49,910 bases of DNA from assembly GCF_000003815.2 (NCBI RefSeq), contig NC_049982.1:22571391-22621300 (forward strand). Reading direction: 5' to 3'. The number at the start of each line of letters is the position of its first letter. The first letter of the stretch is position 1. This DNA is from Branchiostoma floridae. Taxonomy: Eukaryota > Chordata > Leptocardii > Amphioxiformes > Branchiostomatidae. Of the stretch, positions 10,201-20,400 are shown one piece after another. The notes beneath the pieces were generated by a model. That model was not told the origin of the DNA. It worked only from the letters and a program-made list of their open reading frames with translations, and ran no database searches. A program made the position numbers and the translations under genes.

Positions 10201-13200
10201 GCTTGTCTGCAGTTGCGATGAATACTTTATTGAAGCAACAAAAAGTACAATGACTTTCATACGGTAAACTTCAAACTACAAAATAAAATACAAAATGCAA
10301 GATAGATCTCACGATTCTGCTTACCTAAGTCTGTAACATCTTGTTACAGTCGGGTGATTCAAAACGTGTGTTTCAGTTTCTTGTGCAAAGAATTATTTTA
10401 TCTATTCACTTATTTATTTGTTTATGTATTTTGCGTAAATATGTTTTGTGTGAAAACCACTACTGTACTGATTTCGTGCATGCTCTGATGGCTTCTTTGG
10501 GGGCAATTTTTTGTTTATTTTCAGAGATCGTAAATGAAAACATGTTTCCTGAATAACTTTATTGCAACGTTATAACTCATTATCAATTAGCACATTCTAG
10601 TCCTACAGCAACCCAACGGCAGTTCACTATGCCCTTTACTACTACGAAAATTCACTTCGTTTCTATGGTTGCCAAACTGTAATTTATAACATTTTCAGTA
10701 TTAATCTAATGACTTCACATTATATAGGCTTTCAAAACTGACCTACTCTTCTTGTTTCCAATTCCCCCTTGTTTTTTTCTTATCCATGTTTCCAATTCCC
10801 CCTTGTTTTTTTCTTATCCATCTTGTATCTTTTCGTTATCCAATTTGTGCTACTTACTCGATTTAAGTGTTTCATATTTGTCTTCACGTTTTTTAGGAAT
10901 AAGCTTTTTAAAACACTCTGTTTTTGCCCTATCCAGAATAAATAAAACTCGTTGTCTCTTTAATATCTGTACCTTTTTTGGAGATATAACCAGTATACCC
11001 ACCCTTCAGTATAACACGTACACCACCTAGCCCCGAGGCGCAGCAACAGCTGGTTCTATTGCACTGTCTGCCGAGAATGTATCATTTTCTGGAAACATCC
11101 TTCTGGCCAATCAGAGAGCTCCCATCACTGTTGGCAGACATTTGCTTCTATTTGGTTATATGACTGTAAAGCTATTGAGGGCACAACCCGCCGTACGTGC
11201 AATTTGTCCGTACAAGCTGTACAGGGCAGGCGAGTCGTCTGTACTGGCACGTACGGGGTGGCCAATCCGCAGCCCGATGTTTAACCTGCACGTTAAGTTC
11301 TACGGCGCGTCTGCGTGCTCCAAAATCCTTCGGAGTCCCTACGAGTTCGTACCGAGGCGGTAATTATCACTTACAGATCCCAAAAGATTGCCCACGTTTT
11401 GGCACGTAGACAGCACGTATTTGCACGTACGGCGGGTTGTGCCCTCAATAGCTTTACAGTCAAAGGGCACAACCCGCNNNNNNNNNNNNNNNNNNNNNNN
11501 NNNNNNNNNNNNNNNNNNNNNNNNNNNNNNNNNNNNNNNNNNNNNNNNNNNNNNNNNNNNNNNNNNNNNNNNNNNNNNNNNNNNNNNNNNNNNNNNNNNN
11601 NNNNNNNNNNNNNNNNNNNNNNNNNNNNNNNNNNNNNNNNNNNNNNNNNNNNNNNNNNNNNNNNNNNNNNNNNNNNNNNNNNNNNNNNNNNNNNNNNAGC
11701 TCCTTGGGCGGACTGACTGGTGAGATAAAAAATCTTTTATCGATTTCTAAAATCAAATCAAACCCAATTGATAAGACAAATGTAATGTTTCCTATTCTCC
11801 TAACTGTTCTTGTTAACGACACTATTTCTATCAAACGTAAATCGTAAACAGGTATCAATAGGGATAATGCGTGTTTATGTTTAAGGCATTGATTTGTTGT
11901 TATATTTTGTTTGATACAGCATTCGAACAAAGCTGTTTGGACAATCACAACGCGAAGCGTCACCTTCACGACGCCCCTGACTTTCGCTGGTGCAAGGTAA
12001 GCAACTGTTTCTTCTTACTGGACTGTGCTTATACGCTAGGAAATTGCGCCATCTTTGCGAATCTGTACTAATTCTCCTTCGCGATCACACTGACCTGCAA
12101 TGAATTTGGATATGAAGCCCACATGAGCCAAACAAATCGTCTGCGCCCGGAATGCAGGACTCTGTTTCGATACAAGATAACCTTATTGGAAATCGCAGCG
12201 TGGCCACTGAATTAATAACCAAAATACCATGAATGAAAATTCACCATAAACAGATCTGCAGTGATACAAAAGGATTTTCACTGAGTTGTGCCATTTTGCA
12301 AACTGCGAATTATTATTTTTTTAAATCGCAATTTCAGGCGTGTGATTTGGCATGTCACTCTATTTCTTGCTTGTGTAACAATGTGCATCTGCTTGGTGCT
12401 GAGTGCATTTATTGAGCTTTCATAATTAAGTCCAGATGCACTCAGCACCAAGCAGATACACATTTTACATTTGTGATGGCGTGGGGTACAATTTTCTCGA
12501 TTCTTTTTCTCGATTTTACAAAACGAGAATTTTTACAAAACGAGAATCCTGTTTTTCTAATTCCGTGCATGTATGCCTTCTTAATCTAACGACTAAGACG
12601 TCGAAACTTTTTTTATCTTAGACGTGTGCACAAGAGGCAACTAAGTATGCCAAGAAGCTGAAGGCCATATACGACGCGAACCCGAGAGTTCTCAGGCTCA
12701 AGCACTCCTCACGGGCCGAGCGTACCTGGGCTGTGGACGGGAAGAACGTCGTGTAAGCCTGCTTGTTTGTTTGTTTGTTTGTTTTGTAACCCGTAACACA
12801 GCAGCTTTGTACAGTAAGTATGTGCTAAGTAAGACAGGACTGTAAGGTTATGGATCCCGAATCTTCTCCAGAAGCGCGAGGGGATCTTTTAAGTGCTCAG
12901 TGCTCAATGGGGTCTTTATGAATTCATATTTCTCATGCACTTAGATAAACCATACATTATTGATTCCATCTGTCCTTATGTTTATAACTGTTTTAAGAAG
13001 CGAGAAGAAGTTAAACTTATACTAGAATGTATTAGCATATGTAGAGATAATAAGATACGGTAACCTTTTTTGTCAAAAGTGTACCTTATCACTAGCGCTA
13101 CGACCTGTAATAGCTTGTTTGAGCACAAATGTACAATAAAGGTCATTCATTCATTGGCATTATGCAGTCGCAAGCGCAAAACGCACCTCATGATCACACC

Positions 13201-14251
13201 ATTGGGGCCTGCCTGCCAGGAATTCTGACTCAAAACCGTTAAGGGGGTGCGTATATATTCAAGTCCGTATGAGGTTCGCATGGAGTCCTTGTCGTCTAGC
13301 TACCAGGCCTCACAGCTTACTGAGAAAATAGGAGAAATTGGACAAATATGGATGCGTAACATGCCAAAGCAGTTAGCTGGACGAGGAGTATAGTTCGTGA
13401 TCCAGCTAACCCGTCTTGCATGTTATCAGTCCAATCTTTATTATTTGAATAGTGACCTGTGGAGCCTGGTAGAGACTAATAAGACCTCCATATGGATCTC
13501 ATACGGACTTGAATATATGCGCACGTGTGAACCCACCTTTAGATTCTTCAACGATTCTTCAACCACAAAGCCACAATGATAACACCACTATCGACGTCTT
13601 GACTCTAGGCACGGAGAGAACCTGTTCTGGACCTTTTCGTCCGCGCCGTCGTGTTCTGGGGTTAGCAAGTACACGAACGCCGTTGAGGCCTGGTATGACG
13701 AGCTGAAGTACTACAAATCCTGGCGGAATTACAACCGGCGGCCTGTTACTTCCAGAGGCATTAGGAAGTACGGCCACTTCACTCAGGTCAGCAAGGATTT
13801 ATATTCTTGTCATTTCTTTAGTGCTGAAAAATGGAAGTCATGTTTTCCACAGCACTTGCCACAGTGTTAAGTAATGACTAGATGGATTGGTTTTATATTT
13901 GGTATGTTGATAGGGTAAGACGAAAAGTGGAAATGATTAGATTTATAATCTGACCCCCTGTCGGCTTTCTATGGCACTGCAGTGATACGGGTCTGTTTAA
14001 TATCTCATGCTATATGGTTGTGCTTTATTCGGTAGTCGATAACTCTTGTTTGACGCATGTTTGAAATTATCAAAACCTTCATCGAAAACATTCAACTTTT
14101 CTTGTTCTTACTTCAGCTGGTGTGGAAAGCTTCTGTCGGCGTTGGCTGTGGCAGGTCCGGTAACACAGGGAACCACATCCTCGTCTGCATGTACGAAACG
14201 GCCGGCAACCGGCTCAGAACGAGTGCGTTCAACAAAAATGTCAAAATTTAG
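7084..14251 (+). CDS. CAP-A: secreted ShKT + Cys-rich + CAP-domain protein (gene span)
   Basis: Exons read: 7084-7228, 8011-8189, 9415-9655 (interrupted by 100 N), 10066-10182, a partial exon ending at 11719 (start lost in a gap), 11920-11996, 12622-12752, 13609-13786 and 14117-14251. All junctions are GT-AG and frame-compatible. The order is signal peptide (start MRPLVTLLAF), a (GSED)5 tract, an acidic pro-region ending DKRE, a ShKT-like domain, a second Cys-rich module and a CAP domain. The CAP domain has the family signatures GHFTQLVW and ILVCMYETAGN. The four residues expected to line the CAP cavity are visible: His in LKHSS, Glu in HGENLFW, Glu in EAWYDE and His in GHFTQ. The role of this CAP protein is not known; secretion is inferred from the signal peptide. 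It is the most diverged of the three paralogues, and the 220-N gap could hide further module exons. Exact product unknown. Confidence 0.88.
7168..7227 (+). repeat. 12-bp coding minisatellite, 5 copies (GSED)
   Basis: Five tandem copies of GGTAGCGAAGAC, the last with GAG for GAA, sit inside exon 1 and run into its splice donor. Each copy repeats a GGTAGC that partly resembles a donor in the same phase. Confidence 0.95.
8011..8189 (+). CDS. CAP-A exon 2: acidic pro-region with dibasic site
   Basis: The acceptor is TTTCGCAG and the donor GAG/GTAAGG; phase goes 1 to 0. It encodes 59 codons, very rich in Glu and Asp, with a core VLPDS..ETPELP shared with the paralogues, ending GRDKRE. The Lys-Arg just before the ShKT exon suggests proprotein-convertase processing, by inference. 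Confidence 0.85.
8525..9192. mobile_element. TA-flanked DNA element, about 668 bp, in CAP-A intron 2
   Basis: Inverted ends CCCCTGTCACATTG / CAATGTGACAGGGG with TA on both sides. GC-richer than its surroundings, and with no coding frame. Non-autonomous. Confidence 0.7.
9415..9655 (+). CDS. CAP-A exon 3: ShKT-like domain, broken by gap
   Basis: Before the gap it encodes AGADDC...DKCLCRIWADMGFAKARDP, after it FCSGSCRYKG with a phase-1 donor (GGAG/GTAAGA). It aligns with the ShKT exons of CAP-B and CAP-C. Two positions that are Cys there are not Cys here (Phe-Ala for Leu-Cys after the Gly, and no final Cys). The reading frame happens to stay open across exactly 100 N, but the true gap length is unknown. 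Confidence 0.72.
9523..9622. other. Assembly gap, 100 N, inside CAP-A exon 3
   Basis: A run of 100 N, the usual placeholder for a gap of unknown size. It splits the ShKT exon of CAP-A. Confidence 1.
9757..9896. repeat. (GT)n microsatellite with GCGC interruptions
   Basis: About 140 bp of GT-rich repeat, 100 bp after the CAP-A ShKT exon. Confidence 0.95.
10066..10182 (+). CDS. CAP-A exon 4: second Cys-rich (ShK-like) module
   Basis: A phase 1-1 exon of 117 nt. It encodes AYPCKDV...RLC...ELCCPKSYGFCTG with five cysteines in the pattern C, C, CC, C. It is equivalent to exon 4 of CAP-B and CAP-C by position, phase and the CC doublet. The spacing is ShK-like but divergent, so the family call is tentative. 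Confidence 0.8.
10754..10821. repeat. Perfect 34-bp tandem duplication
   Basis: Two identical copies starting GTTTCCAATTCCCCCTTG, in the CAP-A intron after exon 4. Confidence 0.95.
11162..11461. mobile_element. Inverted-repeat element with 41-bp perfect arms
   Basis: The 41 bases at 11162-11202 recur as an exact reverse complement at 11421-11461. The core GGGCACAACCCGCCGTACG recurs near 11465, 25738-25757 and 26862-26876. Borders the 220-N gap. Confidence 0.7.
11478..11697. other. Assembly gap, 220 N
   Basis: A run of 220 N in the CAP-A intron between the Cys-rich exon and the CAP exons. It directly follows the start of a second inverted-repeat element copy (GGGCACAACCCGC), which suggests that a repeat caused the break. 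Module exons could be hidden here. Confidence 1.
11698..11719 (+). CDS. CAP-A partial linker exon at gap edge (candidate)
   Basis: The first bases after the 220-N gap read SSLGGLT and end in phase 1 at donor G/GTGAGA. This matches the phase and donor of the short linker exon of CAP-C (31924-31938). The acceptor is in the gap, so this is a candidate only. Confidence 0.4.
11920..11996 (+). CDS. CAP-A exon 6: CAP domain part 1
   Basis: Acceptor TTGATACAG, phase 1 to 0, donor AAG/GTAAGC. It encodes AFEQSCLDNHNAKRHLHDAP, then FRWCK. The HNAKR and ..AP..W layout matches the first helix of CAP proteins. Confidence 0.85.
12382..12462. repeat. Hairpin, 27-bp arms, in CAP-A intron
   Basis: Arms 12382-12408 and 12436-12462 are reverse complements with one mismatch (core GCTTGGTGCTGAGTGCAT), loop 27 nt. 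It may be a tiny MITE or an RNA hairpin. Plain annotation only. Confidence 0.8.
12622..12752 (+). CDS. CAP-A exon 7: CAP domain part 2
   Basis: Acceptor TATCTTAG, ends in phase 2 at GT/GTAAGC. It encodes TCAQEATKYAKKLKAIYDAN, then ...RLKHSSRAERTWAVDGKNVV. The His of LKHSS is the expected first CAP cavity residue. Confidence 0.88.
12930..13156 (+). mobile_element. LINE-like 3' tail ending AATAAAGGTCATTCATTC
   Basis: The end motif recurs inverted at 25302-25335 and 34490-34525. It lies in the CAP-A intron between CAP exons 7 and 8. Confidence 0.5.
13609..13786 (+). CDS. CAP-A exon 8: CAP domain part 3
   Basis: Acceptor CTCTAG, donor CAG/GTCAGC. It encodes HGENLFWTFSSAPSCSG..., then VEAWYDE...RKYGHFTQ. 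It carries two Glu and one His of the CAP cavity set. The equivalent CAP-B exon has a closely similar layout. Confidence 0.88.
14117..14251 (+). CDS. CAP-A exon 9: CAP domain C-terminus and stop
   Basis: Acceptor CTTCAG. It encodes LVWKASVGVGCGRSGNTGNH, then ILVCMYETAGN, ending FNKNVKI and TAG, 45 codons as in both paralogues. I see no clear AATAAA shortly downstream. Confidence 0.9.
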   Translation: MVWKASVGVGCGRSGNTGNHILVCMYETAGNRLRTSAFNKNVKI

Positions 14252-14529
14252 ACGACACGTCACATCCGGCCTGACGTCACATCCGACCTGACGTCACATC
14301 CCGCCCGACCACGATTACGACCATGATCTGAATGTATAACTTGTAATACTAATAACAAATATATACGGAGAAGTAAACCTCCTTCCTTATAGCTCTATCT
14401 CCGAAGCTAATTAATGTCTTCCAGGTTACAAAAATAAGTTTTACTTTGTTGTCTATGTAATACTCTGACGTATCTTATTCAAATTTTTTAGCTGTCGTAA
14501 TGTGTTTTGACAAAACGCTAAAACACCTT

Positions 14530-14745
14530 TTATTATCCGCGGGATAACCTATATCAATTGTTTTGAAAAACAGGGTACTTACGAAAATCTAGTCTACGGA
14601 TGACGGTTTCAAACAACAACATTTTGAAAATATTGCAATTGAACCCACCGCCCGTAGATTTGATATCCCTAGATACCTAGGTTTCCTTTGAAATAACGGA
14701 TTTACATGTAGGTTACCCCGTGGATAAAGGTGAACTATCCTTACA
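14530..14745. mobile_element. MITE, same family as 4186-4406
   Basis: The centre (AACCCACCGCCCGTAGATTT, GATATCCCTAGATAC) and the right end TAGGTTACCCCGTGGATAAA match the copy at 4186. Confidence 0.6.
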
Positions 14746-15024
14746 TGCTTAAGGTTGCCATATCGCAAATAATTTGTTATCTGTTAACATTTAGATATTT
14801 TCTCTCCGCCATTCAAAATGTTTCTAATGTAATCTCGCTCTTTTGCATATGCCTGAAGTGATACAAAATTTGCATTAAGAATTGCTTCTTTCTTAAAATC
14901 TACGACATTATATTGTATTATCTTAGAATAACTGTAATAGCCAAGACATGAAATAAATTGTGAAATCGCATCAATCGTGACACGTATCATAATTTGAGTG
15001 GCGTACATGAATCAAGTCTTCATA

Positions 15025-15084
15025 TCATATCATATCATATCATATCATTTAATGTCAGATCATATATCATATCATATCATATCA
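15025..15084. repeat. (ATCAT)n microsatellite
   Basis: Pentanucleotide ATCAT repeat with one interruption. Confidence 0.9.
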
Positions 15085-15125
15085 ACGGCATCGGATAAGA
15101 GGCAGTAACTTTCCGCTTCTAAAAA

Positions 15126-15345
15126 CTAGTGTCCAGAGTTTGTAAAAGGGAGAGTGTAAAATGAGAGTTTATGTTGGGTTATGCGTGTACTTGAGCACCC
15201 CCCCCCCCTCCAGTGACTGTCCAGCTTTGACGTGAAGGCGTTGACAGATTCGGTAGTAACAACATCCGCGGGGAGACTGTTCCAGGTGTTAATTGCCCTG
15301 ATGCTGAAAAACTCTGATGTCTTCCACCGATATCCCGTCATAATT
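15126..15345 (-). mobile_element. LINE C-terminal fragment
   Basis: Minus-strand SEFFSIRAINTWNSLPADVV, then TTESVNAFTSKLDSHW. This is the typical (R)xxNxWNSLP..VV...SV..FK..LD tail of reverse transcriptase from L2/CR1-type elements. Confidence 0.75.
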
Positions 15346-15359
15346 GCAGTCTGCTTCAG

Positions 15360-15560
15360 TAACTGATACCTTGTTTATTTGTTTCGCACTTTAAAAACAA
15401 CAACAATATGTACATATTAGTGAATTATGAAACATGAATAGTGCAAGGGAGGCCAAAAGCATACAGCTTATAAGAAGGCCTTCCTATATTATCTTATTAC
15501 AAATTCATATAAAGTTAACAAAAGAAATAAATAAGAACCTAAATAAGTATGGACATCTAC
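15360..15560 (-). mobile_element. LINE-like 3' tail
   Basis: The minus strand carries an AT-rich tail with AATAAACAAGG, next to the LINE C-terminal fragment. A weak assignment from style. Confidence 0.35.
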
Positions 15561-16688
15561 CTTAGTGCCCGGATGTTAAACCTTCATTCACACCCAATAT
15601 CTATTAAAGCAAACCTTAAAGCATGCGTGAAGGTCACGCATTTCATACGAAAGAAATGTTGACATATATTCTACGGATGCTTAGCCGTAGTAATCAAAGA
15701 TGACTGTGTGTGATCTATGTGGTGGATGAAAACCACAAACTTCAAGAGACAAGACGAATTCCTTCCTCTCCCAACAGCGTAGATTTAGTCCTTTCTAGGA
15801 CAAGCAAATCAGGAGAATGCAGGAGGGATATTCACTCTAGTAGAACGTTCATTGACCTAATCGTTCGGTCATGGAACTATTTTAAACGTGTGCGGCTATA
15901 CATGTACCAAAGACTTGGTATTAACTCGGCAATCGTACATGGTACCATGTATGGCAACAACTACTAGTAGCCCCATTTGACCGAACCTTAAAAATCCGTA
16001 ACCCTTGCCTATCTTCTAGCGGGTCAAACTCCATATCATTTGAAATCAAGGTGTCTTGGTACATAGTTGTAGTAGAAAACGGAGGTCAATAATTGTGCTT
16101 AATCTCTACCAGACTCAGGCATTGCCGTGTAGTAATAGGGGACTTTGGCCAAGTTTGGAAAAGTCTAGTAGGAGTTCATTGGCTTAGAAGTGAACTGACT
16201 GGCCGGCGGATAGCTGGATAGAGTGCAAAAGGCTGAAATCCCATGGCAACACATTTGTCGCTATTTGGCCAAATTGTTCTCTTTTTCATCCAGCTGACAC
16301 GTCTACGTCTGCTTGGAGGCTAAATTGTGCTTTGCTCACGAGATATGAGTGTTTAAAGTTTAAACCTAACTTATCCCTATCTAACCCAAACCCTAAAAAG
16401 TTTGATCCATAACTCTAACCTATCAACCTATCTCGAGTTCGAATCCGGCTGCGTGTCACCGATCTTGTGCCATTGGGAAAGGTACTTGCCGGAGATTTGG
16501 TTCCATTTCAAGCATTGGAATTTCTAATTATCACAGACTTAAAACCATCCGTTTCTGAAGTGCATCGGGACAATTCTGATACTACTATCTTGAAAATATC
16601 CGAGGAATGAAGTTTTGACATCCAGGCAATTAGATGCAAGGTATCAGTTACTGAAGCAAGCGGATAAAATTTGGAAACGGTCAAACGT

Positions 16689-16999
16689 TTAGACAGCTTT
16701 ATTTTGACCGTTACCAAATTTCACAATTTCATCCAGTTTTTGCGCGTCACACACAAAAATTGTGTTATTTGTATATGATTCTGCGGGAAGACACAAGCAA
16801 TGCCGACTATCACACACTAACTCACCATCCAAAGTTATCAATGCCAGGTGCATCCTTCTAGTTCGTTTCTTGTCAACCTTGGCATTGTTGCCATGTGCCC
16901 AGAACAGCGTTCGGGGCAATGAACGTTCTACTTCGGCGACTTGACTTGTGTCATGGCACAACAATGGTTCATCACTGTAGGACTGCAGCAGGACTGTCT
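16689..16999 (-). pseudogene. Unrecognised minus-strand coding-like segment, copy 1
   Basis: An open minus-strand frame of about 100 codons, preceded on that strand by an acceptor-like TTTTCATGTTTGCAG. Recognisable stretches are CHDTSQVAEVERS, TLFWAHGNNAKVDKKRTRRM and HLALITLDGELVC. A close copy lies at 27076-27369 before CAP-C. I do not recognise the family. It may be a duplicated exon fragment of another gene or part of the upstream regulatory block. Confidence 0.35.
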
Positions 17000-17222
17000 G
17001 CAAACATGAAAAATAATGCAAGCATGAAAAATGATGCAAACATGTTTGTTTTAGAATGTCTTTGATCCTGAGTCCAAACGTTGCTAGCCGTGCATAAATT
17101 TACGAACCTTTGTGAGAATGTGCTGTCTTGATCAGTTTGTTCAATGACCTTTAGTTGGTCTTGTCTTCATGTTCTCCCAAGGAACTATTTCAAAATATAA
17201 CCGTTGCTCCACAACATATCAG

Positions 17223-17275
17223 CCAATGAGCGATAAGATATGGGTATAAAACAAGGCAGTCCTCGTCTCCGCTCA
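17223..17275 (+). promoter_or_regulatory. CAP-B core promoter: CCAAT, GATAAG and TATA
   Basis: CCAAT at 17223-17227, GATAAG at 17232-17237 and TATAAAA at 17245-17251 lie about 120 bp before the ATG. Order and spacing match CAP-C. The GATA-type motif is a possible tissue-specific element, by inference only. Confidence 0.72.
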
Positions 17276-17370
17276 GAGTGCGTCTTCAGTTGGTCATCAG
17301 ACCTAGGAAGAGTGCGAGCCACCCGTCTCTAAGCGGTACCACATCGCAGGAGAGCCGACAGACATCCAAG

Positions 17371-17452
17371 ATGCGCCCGCTGGTTACTTTGCTGGCCTTC
17401 TACTTCCTCGTGGTCGCTGTGAAGAGTGCCCCAGCCGAAGAAGAAACCGGTG
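17371..17452 (+). CDS. CAP-B exon 1: signal peptide
   Basis: 27 codons plus one base, phase 1, donor G/GTAAGT. The signal peptide is followed by APAEEETG. It is nearly identical to CAP-C exon 1. Confidence 0.92.
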
Positions 17453-20400
17453 GTAAGTTGTAGGGATTCCAGTCGCTTTCCTAACATTCCTTTTCCAATA
17501 GAGGCAGCGCCTGCCGAGAGATCAAAGATTTGACAGGTCGAATTTTTCTGAACTTTTTTTGTATGTATTGTATCTCCTTCTGTTGTATGTTTTGCATCTT
17601 CTAAATTACATCCTGTATTATTGTTCAATTACGAACGCAAGGGTCACGTAAATCCAAGTGTGTGCGTGTGTGCATGCGTGTTTTTGTACCGGCAGAAATA
17701 CTCAGATTGACTGGTTCCATAGCGCTATAGTATCTCCTACGGGGTGAGATCAATAGGTTTTCGGCCTCACCCAGAAATTTGATAACAAACACAACTCATA
17801 GTATGAAGACTTTTATCAATATCCTCCAAATTTCATATCATTGCAGTCATTACTTTCCAGGGAACGCCTTTTTGAAAATCAATAGGTAAGTGGCGAGAAA
17901 AAAAAAAAGGGTGAACTCAGATCAGACATGTGTGGTCGAGTTCCCCATTATATAAATTAGTAAAAGACATTGTCAGAAGTTAGATAATGATTCCTTTCGT
18001 ATTTCAAGTAGAAAGGAGTGGGTGTAGTCTGACTTCGAGCAGAGCAAGTTGGTATGTTTTTTTCCCTTCTCTCTTTAACTACCATTACTGGGTGTTGCCT
18101 GCAAAGTAATGATCATAATGACTTGAATTTTGTTACACATCCATAAAAGACTTCATACTTGACATCTATGCTTCGAAATCTGAGTTGTGCTTATCATTTT
18201 TGGGTGAGGCCGTAACTTGATCACCCCTCGTGTCTCCATCATGTGTTTTGTAGAGGCGGTCCTGCCGGATCCGAACCGCGGTGTGGAGACTCCGGAGCTG
18301 CCGGAGGAGGTGGAGGAGATCCTCCTGGAAGCGAGGATCAAGGAGGCCGAGGGGCCTGAGGATCGCAAAAAAAGAGAGGTAAGGACGACGGAATACAACA
18401 GCGTTAATTCCATATCACTCGAGCTACCAGCCGGCGGAGGGCAATCCCTGTAGGGCAGGGAAAATAATACGCATTTCACTGGAAAATGTGCCGGAGGCTG
18501 GATGTTTTTTAACAAAAATTGTAACCTAAATTCCAACGTCCAAATCCGGTATTCAAATTTGCCTCAGCGGCGCACGCGAAGTCCGTTCGAATTTACTTTC
18601 GATGGAAATTCGTTCAATATAACTTCGAAGCCCGTGCAATGCATATAGAGTACAACGCGCGGTATTCCGTATCACCCGAGGTACGGCCCGACCGCGGGTG
18701 GGATAGCCCGGCAGCCGGATGGTGATCGACCCGCGGGAGGGCTGGGGCCGAGATTGAAAACCAATTCATGTTTCTGTGACCAAACCCAGGCCCAACCCGC
18801 AGAAGAATCGGCAGACACCTGTGAGGACCTCTACAGAGACGAGTGTTCCTGTCGGTACTGGGCAGCGTCAGGCTTATGCACTGCAACTAATCGCTTCACG
18901 ATCGACTTTATGCATACTGAATGCCAGAAGTCGTGTGGGCTGTGTCCATCTACTGAAGGTAAGGACTCAGTCACGTACGTCGCACGACTGTCGTACGATC
19001 GCAAACTCGACGTATTTGTGGGACAGTCACACATTTATTTATTTTTCTATACTTAATTGTTGTTGTTTTTTATGTGCTAAATCATCAGACAAACTGTAAC
19101 GTTTTTGGTATCCCAGACTGATTGCAGGAAGTCTTGATCTTGCGATATTTTTTCTCACTATTTTGTTTTTCATTCAAGTGTTGAGACAGTTTAAGACATA
19201 GTTAGACATTGACATAATTCAATATATCAATTGATTTTTAAAAGACACACCTTCTGCTAAGATCATCGAATCGATCTATCATAGAAAATGGGGGACATTT
19301 CATTTTCAACTGTTTTCAAAAAAGAAGTCAAACCCTGCAATAGTAACGTAGGTTTTAGAATCGTACTCGATATTCTGTATATACATACAAGCAGTTAATC
19401 TTTGTATGTTAGAATTTACATTATTTGTTTATGTATTTGATTGTGTTCACTTGAAATTAGCCCCATGGGCAACAATTTGCAATAAAACATTTCATATGTT
19501 GTTTTTTTAAAGCCCAAGTGTAAACCTCCATCCAATGGTGAAATATCTAATAGCACAAAGTAACGTAACATAGAGAGCAAAGTCGGTATTCAACCGGTTT
19601 TGTAGAGCACACCTTCCTGCATGCTTCTCACTAATGGTGGAATTGCAGGATTGTGTGGGTTAGTCTATATAGGCGGTTTGTCAAAACGCAGTGCGCTTTA
19701 TGTATTCATAGTGACGGACTTTGCTATAAACTGATGTAATGGATATTTTTATCATTCATGGTGCAATCTATGATGAAGTGCACTTAACTTCATCCTTCAC
19801 TGTAAAGCATTTGAGGTACAAAATTGACAGACTCTTTGCTCTAATGCTTTATCATAGAGGAGTGTACAGACTTCTTAGCCCAACAAGTTTGCGAGCGAGT
19901 TAAGACGTACCAAGAGACAAGCCAGGAAATGAAGACGTTAGCCGAGGCCTGCTGCAACAAGACCATTGGGAGATGTCCTGGTAAGGTCGGTAAGGTCTAG
20001 GGAATCATTGAAACATCACTTAAATACGTTGGGATCATCGTCAGAGCATTTTGGGAGTCATTGAGACTTTGGAAATCATTGAGAGATCATTTTTCAGTGA
20101 GAGACCATGGAGATTGAAAGATTATTGAAAGACATTGGGAATGGTTGAATTGTCATTAGAACGCATTGGGGGCTATTGAAGGATAATTGACAACCTTAAC
20201 GAATCATTGAAAGATCATTGAAATACTTCAACCATCTTTGAAAGACCTTTGGAATCAATGAAAGACATTTGAAAGACCTTCGGTCGAATCAACATGGCCA
20301 AAGTAAGATTCCCGAATGATGACATATTATATCATATCATGATCCAGAAATCTCTACGCATATTGTGTCTCTAACATTTTAGATGTCGAGCACATACTAC

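Noticed and set aside
15005-15090. CRISPR-like short repeats
   Set aside because: A simple ATCAT microsatellite in a eukaryotic genome; there are no spacers.
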